DNA of 64,000 bases from a virus: the IMG/VR virus record IMGVR_UViG_3300010370_005113, positions 1-64,000 of that record; one strand, given 5' to 3'. Made by a program: the position numbers and the translations under genes. A model generated the notes under the pieces. That model did not search any database, was not told where the DNA came from, and saw only the letters and a program-made list of their open reading frames with translations. Shown piece after piece: positions 57,240-64,000 of this stretch (the first letter of the stretch is position 1; each line of letters begins with the position of its first letter).

Positions 57240-58820
57240 ATGTCCCAAACGAAAGCACAATTAGTACAACCAGTAGGAATATTCACAGCACCAGGAGTGA
57301 ATGTCTCTGGAGTATTAACTGCTTCATCGTTCTCTGGAAATCTTACAGGTACAGTCACAGGACTTACAACAACTGCAAATATTACTGTTGGAGTACTGAC
57401 TGCTACAAGTTTCTTTGGTTCTGGTGCAAATCTTACTGGTATTCCTGCTGGTGCTTATGTTGGTCAAAGTACAACATCACAATCACCAACAACCACAATT
57501 GATTTGAGTTTAGGTAATGTAATTTACTTTACACATAATACGAATACTACTGTTGCTTTTGCAAACACAAGCACAACACAGGAAGTTCGTTTTATTCGTA
57601 CAAAGGACGATACTGGAACAATAAGAACAATTACATGGCCCTCAAGTATTATTTGGGATGGTGGAAGTGCTCCTGTTTTAAGAAATAATGCAAAGAGTAC
57701 TGATGCTCAAATCTTTAATCTAACGACTAGAGATACTGGAGTAACTTGGTATGGTTATCAAGAGTTTGTTTATAGTCCTGGTGATGTTTTGTTCTCGTGG
57801 GGAGTTGGTACTTCGGGACAACTAGGACAAAACACTGCAGTATCCACATCATCACCAGTACAAATACCTGGTACTACATGGAGTTCTATAAGTGGTGCTA
57901 TTTTTCATTCATTAGCAACCAAAACTGATGGAACTTTATGGTCATGGGGTGATAATACTTATGGGCAAGTAGGTCAAAATAATAGAACATATTATTCATC
58001 ACCAGTACAAATACCAGGAAATACATGGAGTTTAATATCTTCTGTGCAAACTCATTCATTAGCAAGAAAAACTGATGGAACTTTATGGTCATGGGGATAT
58101 AATTCTTATGGAGCACTAGGACAAAATAATACAACACAATATTCATCACCAGTACAAATACCAGGAACCACCTGGAGTTCTATCAGTGGTGGTAATAGTT
58201 TTTCATTATCAACCAAAACTGATGGAACTTTATGGTCATGGGGTACTGGTGCTAGTGGAAGATTGGGACAAAATGATACAACATACTATTCATCACCAGT
58301 ACAAATACCAGGAACCACCTGGAGTTCTATAAGTGCTAGTGGTAATAGTTTTTCATTAGCAACCAAAACTGATGGAACTCTATGGTCATGGGGTCAAAAT
58401 GGTAATGGAGCATTAGGACAAAATAATAGAACATATTATTCATCACCAGTACAAATACCAGGAACTACATGGAGTTCTATAAGTAGTGGTGGTGGTACTC
58501 ATTCATTAGCAACCAAGACTGATGGAACTTTATGGACATGGGGTAATAATAGTGCTGGACAACTAGCACAAAATAATAGAACACAATATTCATCACCAGT
58601 ACAAATACCAGGAACCACATGGAGTTCTGTAAGTGGTGGTGGTCAACATTCATTATCAACCAAAACTGATGGAACTTTATGGTCATGGGGTACTGGTGCT
58701 AGTGGAAGATTGGGACAAAATGATACAACACAATATTCATCACCAGTACAAATACCAGGAACCACATGGAGTTCTATCAGTGGTGGTACTCAGTACTCAT
58801 CAGCACTCAGATCATCCTGA
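57240..58820 (+). CDS. RCC1-propeller fibre 7 (long shaft N-terminus)
   Basis: The 526-residue protein starts SQTKAQLVQPVGIFTAPGVN and has the same shaft and beta modules as fibres 5 and 6 (TIDLSLGNVIYFTHNTNTTV, FNLTTRDTGVTWYGYQE), then seven RCC1 blades. Blades 4 and 7 share an 81-base perfect DNA duplication (SWGTGASGRLGQNDTT), direct evidence of recent blade copying inside one gene. Blades 2 and 5 are also very similar. It is the clearest example of how the family changes. Confidence 0.8.
   Translation: MSQTKAQLVQPVGIFTAPGVNVSGVLTASSFSGNLTGTVTGLTTTANITVGVLTATSFFGSGANLTGIPAGAYVGQSTTSQSPTTTIDLSLGNVIYFTHNTNTTVAFANTSTTQEVRFIRTKDDTGTIRTITWPSSIIWDGGSAPVLRNNAKSTDAQIFNLTTRDTGVTWYGYQEFVYSPGDVLFSWGVGTSGQLGQNTAVSTSSPVQIPGTTWSSISGAIFHSLATKTDGTLWSWGDNTYGQVGQNNRTYYSSPVQIPGNTWSLISSVQTHSLARKTDGTLWSWGYNSYGALGQNNTTQYSSPVQIPGTTWSSISGGNSFSLSTKTDGTLWSWGTGASGRLGQNDTTYYSSPVQIPGTTWSSISASGNSFSLATKTDGTLWSWGQNGNGALGQNNRTYYSSPVQIPGTTWSSISSGGGTHSLATKTDGTLWTWGNNSAGQLAQNNRTQYSSPVQIPGTTWSSVSGGGQHSLSTKTDGTLWSWGTGASGRLGQNDTTQYSSPVQIPGTTWSSISGGTQYSSALRSS
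58203..58283 (+). repeat. 81-base blade duplication in fibre 7, copy A
   Basis: By eye this stretch is identical to 58650-58730 (copy B). The two copies are 447 bases apart in the same reading frame and encode matching parts of blades 3-4 and 6-7. Perfect identity at synonymous sites indicates a recent copy or gene conversion. Confidence 0.9.
58650..58730 (+). repeat. 81-base blade duplication in fibre 7, copy B
   Basis: Second copy of the repeat at 58203-58283; see there. Confidence 0.9.
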
Positions 58821-58828
58821 TATAAATA
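58821..58828 (+). promoter_or_regulatory. T4-type late promoter TATAAATA
   Basis: A perfect late box begins the base after the TGA stop of fibre 7 and lies 19 bases before fibre 8. Confidence 0.65.
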
Positions 58829-58847
58829 CTCAAAAAGTATACAGATA

Positions 58848-61109
58848 ATGGCTCTCAATTTTCCAGACAGTCCATCACTTAATCAAATCTATACAGATAA
58901 TACTTCTGGGTTCTCTTATCAATGGAACGGAACTGTATGGATTAGTTATTCTGCAGCATCATCAAATAACATCAAAACTCTTGATGATATCAGTGCTTCA
59001 TTCAACAGTTCAACAACCATTTTTTCATTAACATCTGGTGGTACTGCAGTTACACCAGCATCTCCACAACAACTGATTATCAGCGTTGGTGGTGTAATGC
59101 AAAGTCCAAACACTGACTATTCAGTGTCTGGTTCTAATATTATCTTCACAACTGCACCACAATCTGGATTAACATTCTTCGGAACTCTGATTGGACCTGC
59201 AGTTCCTGTTGGTGTTTCAACGGTTGGTGAAGTTTATCGTCGTCAATCTTATGCAGTCACTGGTGTACAAACATCATTCTCATTCCCTGCTGGTTATACT
59301 GTTGGATATCTGGAAGTTTATCGTAATGGTGTAAAACTGATTTCTGGTGATGACTTTACTGCGACTGATGGAAGTTCATTTAGTTTAACAACACCAGCAC
59401 AGAATGGTGATGATGTAGAAGCAACAGGATACATCACATCAGCAATTGCAGTTACGAATGGAAATCTTACTGACCTTTTAGTTAATAATAATGCTAGAGT
59501 TCTTGGTATCACAACTCTTGGTATTAATGTTGGTGCAGGACAAACCGCATTAACTGTCCAAGGAAACGCAAGAGTTACTGGTATTCTGACTGTTGGTTCT
59601 TCTAGTTTAACTTTAAATGGAGACACCAATCAAATTAATGGAGTTACAATCAGTGCTGGTGTTGTAACTGCTACAAGTTTTTCTGGTAGCGGTTCAGGAT
59701 TAACTGGTATTGTAACCAGTGTAAATCCTGTTGGTCAATCAACAACATCTCAAGCAGGAACTACTACAATTAATCTAAGTTTAGGTAGTGTAATCTACTT
59801 TACTCATAATACTGATACCACTGTTGCTTTTGCAAATACCGCAACAACTCAAGAAATTACATTTATTAGAACAAAAGATAATACAACAACTGCTAGAGCA
59901 ATTACATGGCCATCTAACATTTATTGGGATAATATTGATGCACCTACACTACAAAACGAAGGAGCAACAAGAAATGCACAAACTTTTAGTTTCACAACTC
60001 GTGATGGTGGAGTAAGTTGGGTTGGTTATGAAGTTCAAAGAAATGCTGGTATCGGTACTTATATGTATGTTTGGGGGAATGGGGCATCAGCACGATTAGG
60101 ACAAAATAACACCACCACATCTTTCAATTTACCAAAGTTATTTGAAAACTCAACTATATGGTCCAATATATCATTTCTAACGACTACAAATGCATCATTA
60201 GCAACTAAAACTGACGGAACTTTATGGGCATGGGGAGCTAATACTTCTGGAGTATTGGGACAAAATACTACAACAAGTTTTTCATCACCAATACAAATAC
60301 CGGGAACCACATGGAGTTCTATAAGTGGTGGTACAACTCATTCATTAGCAACCAAGACTGATGGAACTTTATGGTCATGGGGTACTAATAGTGGTGGACA
60401 ACTAGGACAAAATACTACAACAAGTTTTTCATCACCAATACAAATACCGGGAACCACATGGAGTTCTATAGATGGCGGCAATGCTTTTTCATTAGCAACC
60501 AAAACTGATGGAACTTTATGGTCATGGGGTACTAATACTAATGGACAACTAGGTCAAAATGCTATAACATCACAGTCATCACCAGTACAAATACCAGGGA
60601 CCACATGGAGTTCTATATCTATTGGTTATAATCATTCATTAGCAACCAAGACTGATGGAACTTTATGGACATGGGGTTTTGGTAATAGCGGAAGATTAGG
60701 ACAAAGTGCTACAACATCACAATCATCACCAGTACAAATACCAGGAACAACGTGGAGTTCTATAAGTAATATCGGACCATTAGCAATTAAAACTGATGGA
60801 ACACTATGGTCATGGGGTTATAATGCTCAAGGACAATTAGCACAAAACAATAGAACACAATATTCATCACCAGTACAAATACCAGGATCCACATGGAGTT
60901 CTGTAAGTAGTACTGTTGGTAGTGTAACTGGTACTAACGTTTCAGTATTAGCAAAAAAAACTGATGGAACCTTATGGGCATGGGGAAATAATGGTAATGG
61001 AATATTAGGACAAGGTAATTCAACATACTATTCATCACCAGTTCAAATACCAGGAACCACATGGACTAGACCAATATCTGGTAGTGCAGCATTCAAAACT
61101 ATCACATAA
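58848..61109 (+). CDS. RCC1-propeller fibre 8 (multi-domain N-terminus)
   Basis: The 753-residue protein has a different N-terminus from its neighbours: ALNFPDSPSLNQIYTDNTSG and FSYQWNGTVWISY, then a receptor-like beta region (SFSFPAGYTVGYLEVYRNGV) and shaft repeats. It then shares the TINLSLGSVIYFTHNTDTTV beta domain with fibres 5-7 (about residues 305-400) and has seven blades (about 406-753). Blade 1 is diverged (FNLPKLFENSTIW replaces the SSPVQIPGTTW segment). Blades 2 and 3 share a 66-base perfect DNA repeat. This is a clear module swap: a new attachment end on an existing middle. Confidence 0.8.
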   Translation: MALNFPDSPSLNQIYTDNTSGFSYQWNGTVWISYSAASSNNIKTLDDISASFNSSTTIFSLTSGGTAVTPASPQQLIISVGGVMQSPNTDYSVSGSNIIFTTAPQSGLTFFGTLIGPAVPVGVSTVGEVYRRQSYAVTGVQTSFSFPAGYTVGYLEVYRNGVKLISGDDFTATDGSSFSLTTPAQNGDDVEATGYITSAIAVTNGNLTDLLVNNNARVLGITTLGINVGAGQTALTVQGNARVTGILTVGSSSLTLNGDTNQINGVTISAGVVTATSFSGSGSGLTGIVTSVNPVGQSTTSQAGTTTINLSLGSVIYFTHNTDTTVAFANTATTQEITFIRTKDNTTTARAITWPSNIYWDNIDAPTLQNEGATRNAQTFSFTTRDGGVSWVGYEVQRNAGIGTYMYVWGNGASARLGQNNTTTSFNLPKLFENSTIWSNISFLTTTNASLATKTDGTLWAWGANTSGVLGQNTTTSFSSPIQIPGTTWSSISGGTTHSLATKTDGTLWSWGTNSGGQLGQNTTTSFSSPIQIPGTTWSSIDGGNAFSLATKTDGTLWSWGTNTNGQLGQNAITSQSSPVQIPGTTWSSISIGYNHSLATKTDGTLWTWGFGNSGRLGQSATTSQSSPVQIPGTTWSSISNIGPLAIKTDGTLWSWGYNAQGQLAQNNRTQYSSPVQIPGSTWSSVSSTVGSVTGTNVSVLAKKTDGTLWAWGNNGNGILGQGNSTYYSSPVQIPGTTWTRPISGSAAFKTIT
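60258..60323 (+). repeat. 66-base blade duplication in fibre 8, copy A
   Basis: Identical by eye to 60405-60470 (copy B), one blade length (147 bases) away. It covers the end of blades 2 and 3, including the unusual FSSPIQIPG variant, so the variant was copied together with its DNA. Confidence 0.9.
60405..60470 (+). repeat. 66-base blade duplication in fibre 8, copy B
   Basis: Second copy of the repeat at 60258-60323; see there. Confidence 0.9.
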
Positions 61110-62671
61110 TGTCCATCCATAACACTCTAGCAGGATTTGCAACATTTATCTCGCCAATCAACAACTTAAGTGTTGGTGTGGTGACTGCTACTCAACTTTA
61201 TGGAGATGGGTCATCAATCACCAATGTTGGTCTTGGAACAACCTCAAGTATCAACACTTCAGGTATTGTAACGGCTTCAAGATTTTCTGGTGATGGTTCT
61301 GGTCTGACTGATGTTGGTGGTTATCTTGCTGGGTTGATTTATTCTCCAGCAGTTGGAGAAACAAACGTAGGTCTTTCAAGCAATATTTCAATTACATTCA
61401 ATAAACACATCATTGCAGGTGTTGGTACAATCACTCTAAGAACTGGAAGTGCATCAGGAACGATTGTTGAAAGTTTTAATGTTGGAACCAGTAGTTCAAT
61501 CAGCATCAGTGGAGCAACACTTACAGTTAATCCAACAAATAACTTAAGTGGATTAACAACTTACTATCTTGTAGTTCCTGCAAATACAGTTGAAGATACT
61601 TTTGGTACTGGCGGAAATCTTGGTATTACAAGTTATTCTTTTACTACACAAAATTTTATCTATCCTTTGTTTAGTTGGGGTCGTAATAATTTTGGTGAAT
61701 TAGCACAAAATAATACAACACAATATTCATCACCAGTACAAATACCAGGAACCACCTGGAGTTCTATCAGCGCCGGTGGTGGTAATACATTAGCAACCAA
61801 AACTGATGGAACCTTATGGTCGTGGGGTCGTAATGATGCTGGTCAACTAGGTCAAAATAATAGAACACAATATTCATCACCAGTACAAATACCAGGAACC
61901 ACATGGAGTTCTATAAGTGGTAGTAGTCAATCTTCATTAGGAACCAAAACTGATGGAACTTTATGGTCATGGGGTGCTAACGGTAGTGGACAACTAGGAC
62001 AAAACGCTGTAGCAAACCGATCATCACCAGTACAAATACCCGGAACTACATGGAGTTCTATCAGTGGTAGTGGTGTTTTTTCATTAGCAACCAAAACTGA
62101 CGGAACTTTATGGTCATGGGGATCTAATAATAACGGACAACTAGGACAAAATAATGGAACGCAATATTCATCACCAGTACAAATACCAGGAACCACATGG
62201 AGTTCTATAAGCGGTATAGCAGCAACTAAAACTGATGGAACTTTATGGGCATGGGGTTATAATCTTTATGGACAACTAGGACAAAATAATAGAACATATT
62301 ATTCATCACCAGTACAAATACCAGGAACCACATGGAGTTCTGTAAGTTATTCCGTTGCAACCAAAACTGACGGAACTTTATGGTCATGGGGGCAAAATGG
62401 TCAAGGACAATTAGGACAAAATAATAGAACATATTATTCATCACCAGTACAAATACCAGGAACTACATGGAATTCCATTAGTGCTGGTGGAAATTTTTCA
62501 TTAGCAACCAAAACTGATGGAACTTTATGGTCATGGGGTTATAATGCTCAAGGGCAACTGGGGCAAAGTGACGCAACAACACAATATTCATCACCAACCC
62601 AAATACCAGGAACTACATGGAATTTTGTAGATGCTAATGCCTTTTATTCATTAGCAACCAAAGCCGAATAA
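61109..62671 (+). CDS. RCC1-propeller fibre 9 (Ig-like N-terminus)
   Basis: The 520-residue protein starts SIHNTLAGFATFISPINNLS, with shaft repeats, then an Ig-like domain of the SbsA/Big_5 type (about residues 78-180: VGETNVGLSSNISITFNKHI, TITLRTGSASGTIVESF, LTVNPTNNLSGLTTYYLVVP). Seven RCC1 blades follow from about 187. The Ig-like domain replaces the beta domain of fibres 5-8. Start and previous stop share a base (TAATG); no late box precedes it, so it is probably translated with fibre 8. Blades 5 and 6 are near-identical in DNA. Confidence 0.8.
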   Translation: MSIHNTLAGFATFISPINNLSVGVVTATQLYGDGSSITNVGLGTTSSINTSGIVTASRFSGDGSGLTDVGGYLAGLIYSPAVGETNVGLSSNISITFNKHIIAGVGTITLRTGSASGTIVESFNVGTSSSISISGATLTVNPTNNLSGLTTYYLVVPANTVEDTFGTGGNLGITSYSFTTQNFIYPLFSWGRNNFGELAQNNTTQYSSPVQIPGTTWSSISAGGGNTLATKTDGTLWSWGRNDAGQLGQNNRTQYSSPVQIPGTTWSSISGSSQSSLGTKTDGTLWSWGANGSGQLGQNAVANRSSPVQIPGTTWSSISGSGVFSLATKTDGTLWSWGSNNNGQLGQNNGTQYSSPVQIPGTTWSSISGIAATKTDGTLWAWGYNLYGQLGQNNRTYYSSPVQIPGTTWSSVSYSVATKTDGTLWSWGQNGQGQLGQNNRTYYSSPVQIPGTTWNSISAGGNFSLATKTDGTLWSWGYNAQGQLGQSDATTQYSSPTQIPGTTWNFVDANAFYSLATKAE

Positions 62672-62674
62672 ATA
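62667..62674 (+). promoter_or_regulatory. T4-type late promoter AATAAATA overlapping a stop codon
   Basis: The box overlaps the TAA of fibre 9 and lies 9 bases before fibre 10. Confidence 0.45.
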
Positions 62675-62683
62675 CTTAAAAAA

Positions 62684-64000
62684 ATGTCCAAAGCTTCCAA
62701 TCTTGCTGGATTTATTACAAGCATTGTTCCATCAAACAATCTCAATCTTGGAGTTGCAACAGCATTCAGTTGGGTTGGAAGTGGACTTAACTTAACTGGT
62801 GTTGGTTTTGGAACCACAGGAAGCATCAACACCACAGGAATTATCACAGCAACTAAGTTTGTTGGAAGTGGAATAGGACTTACAAACATTGGAGATGGTG
62901 GACTTGCTCCAATCACTTATAGCCCAGGAATTGCAGTAACGAATATAGATTTACCAACGAATATTGTTCTCACCTTTAACAAACCAATTCAGGCAGGTGT
63001 TGGAACTATTACAATCAGGTCTGGAAGTGCATCAGGGACGATTATTGAAAGTTATGATGTTGGTATTAGTACTCGTTTAAGTATCAGTGGTGGAGTATTA
63101 ACAATCGATCCCGTAAATAATTTGAGTGTGGGAACAACTTATTATGTTGTATTTCCAGAAGGTGCATATAAGGACATTCTGAATAGTTCTTCAAGTGTTG
63201 GTATTAGTACTTATTATTTTGTTACAAGAGGGTACACTTATTCTTTGTTTACTTGGGGTCTTAATCAATATGGAGAATTAGGTCAAAACAATAGAGTATC
63301 ACAATCATCACCAGTACAAATACCAGGAATCACGTGGAGTTCTATCAATGCTGGTGGTGCTCATTCATTAGTAACCAAAACTGATGGAACTTTATGGTCA
63401 TGGGGATATAATGGTAGAGGACAACTAGGACAACTAAACAGAGCAAATTATTCATCACCAGTTCAAATACCAGGAACCACATGGAACATTGCAAGTGGAG
63501 GAAATGAACATTCATTAGCAACCAAAACTGATGGAACCTTATGGGCATGGGGAGATAATTCTCAATCAAATGATCAGGGACAGTTGGGCCAAAATAATAC
63601 AACAAATTATTCATCGCCAGTACAAATACCAGGAACTACATGGAGTTCTCCTCATGCTTGTACTTTTGATAGTTTAGTAAAAAAAACTGATGGAACTCTA
63701 TGGGCATTTGGTGGAAATGCTTATGGACAATTAGGACAAAATAATAGAGTAAAATATTCATCACCAGTACAAATACCAGGAACCACATGGAGTTCTATCA
63801 GCGGTTCATATCACATATTAGCAACTAAAACCGATGGAACTTTATGGGCATGGGGACGTAATCATAGAGGACAATTAGGACAAAATAATAGAACATACTA
63901 TTCATCACCAGTACAGATACCAGGAACCACATGGAGTTCTATTAATTCTTGTCTTTATCATTCAATAGGGAAAAAGACTGATGGAACTTTATGGGGATGG
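62684..64000 (+). CDS. RCC1-propeller fibre 10 (Ig-like N-terminus; 3' end outside the window)
   Basis: The frame is open from the ATG at 62684 to the window edge (439 codons visible). It starts SKASNLAGFITSIVPSNNLN and has the same Ig-like module as fibre 9 (PTNIVLTFNKPIQAGVGTIT, RSGSASGTIIESYDVG, VNNLSVGTTYYVVFPEG). Five complete RCC1 blades and the start of a sixth follow. Blade 3 has an insertion (DNSQSNDQGQLGQ), and blade 1 contains a NNRVSQSSPVQIPG unit like those in fibres 3 and 4. The family probably continues beyond the edge. Confidence 0.8.
   Translation, partial: MSKASNLAGFITSIVPSNNLNLGVATAFSWVGSGLNLTGVGFGTTGSINTTGIITATKFVGSGIGLTNIGDGGLAPITYSPGIAVTNIDLPTNIVLTFNKPIQAGVGTITIRSGSASGTIIESYDVGISTRLSISGGVLTIDPVNNLSVGTTYYVVFPEGAYKDILNSSSSVGISTYYFVTRGYTYSLFTWGLNQYGELGQNNRVSQSSPVQIPGITWSSINAGGAHSLVTKTDGTLWSWGYNGRGQLGQLNRANYSSPVQIPGTTWNIASGGNEHSLATKTDGTLWAWGDNSQSNDQGQLGQNNTTNYSSPVQIPGTTWSSPHACTFDSLVKKTDGTLWAFGGNAYGQLGQNNRVKYSSPVQIPGTTWSSISGSYHILATKTDGTLWAWGRNHRGQLGQNNRTYYSSPVQIPGTTWSSINSCLYHSIGKKTDGTLWGW

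Noticed and set aside
32300-64000. Regular short repeats that could be taken for a CRISPR array or satellite DNA
   Set aside because: The repeats lie in long open frames, have a blade period of about 147 bases, differ mostly at synonymous or loop positions, and encode RCC1 blades. No spacer/repeat pattern or cas gene is present.
32300-64000. Diversity-generating retroelement acting on the propeller fibres
   Set aside because: No reverse transcriptase, template repeat or adenine-biased variable region was seen in the window. Blade copying by recombination explains the pattern. A distant element outside the window cannot be excluded.
1-64000. Integrase, attachment site or lysogeny genes
   Set aside because: None recognised. 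The content fits a strictly lytic T4-like phage.

Overview
This window is part of the genome of a T4-like marine cyanophage, a contractile-tailed myovirus that most likely infects Synechococcus or Prochlorococcus. The evidence is a run of recognisable T4 core genes (gp33, gp59, gp32, gp53, gp48, gp4, gp54-like, gp26, gp27-like, gp5-like), a host-derived Calvin-cycle regulator (CP12), a DUF1825-type protein shared with cyanobacteria, AT-rich sequence, and repeated T4-type late promoter motifs (NATAAATA). No integrase, reverse transcriptase, CRISPR array or photosynthesis gene was seen. There is no gene-free stretch longer than 300 bases.

Layout. (1) 1-2970, + strand: replication and late transcription (end of a PD-(D/E)XK-like nuclease, gp33, gp59, a NUMOD3-like mobile-type ORF, DUF1825 protein, gp32). 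(2) 2971-5803, - strand: head and baseplate genes (gp53, gp48, an unassigned protein, gp4). (3) 5843-18609, + strand: tail tube initiator, hub and tape-measure operon. It includes a missed 59-codon gene, two paralogous tape-measure-like proteins (the second carrying M23-like and RlpA-like domains), a gp5 that lacks a lysozyme domain, and CP12 between gp27 and gp5. (4) 18593-21751: a small accessory region with a strong sigma70-like promoter, small ORFs, tRNA-Leu(UAA), a degenerate tRNA-Thr(UGU)-like cloverleaf, two HNH endonucleases, a Mom-like DNA-modification acyltransferase and three terminators. (5) 21841-36938: very large fibre/wedge structural proteins, a fibre with a peptidase S74 chaperone tail, and the first three RCC1-propeller fibres. 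(6) 36942-53961: a tightly coupled modification island with six 2OG-Fe(II)-oxygenase-type proteins, about nine glycosyltransferase-like proteins, a sulfotransferase, two methyltransferases, a Cys-rich metal protein, a cupin and most of an ADP-heptose pathway. One RCC1 fibre gene lies inside it. (7) 54022-64000: six more RCC1 fibre genes, the last cut by the window edge.

How it fits together. Ten genes encode RCC1-type beta-propellers. All nine complete ones have exactly seven blades, on at least four kinds of N-terminal module, with DNA-level traces of recent blade copying. They are interleaved with hydroxylases and sugar-, sulfo- and methyl-transferases, and share strand and late-promoter style with them. 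The simplest reading is an expanded, recombining set of propeller adhesins on the virion, produced with a dedicated system that either modifies those fibres after translation or remodels host surface glycan. Which of the two cannot be decided from sequence alone. Late promoter motifs often overlap the stop codon of the preceding gene. Three mobile-type genes carry a hairpin enclosing a late promoter immediately before the start codon, the arrangement known to delay translation of T4 homing endonucleases.
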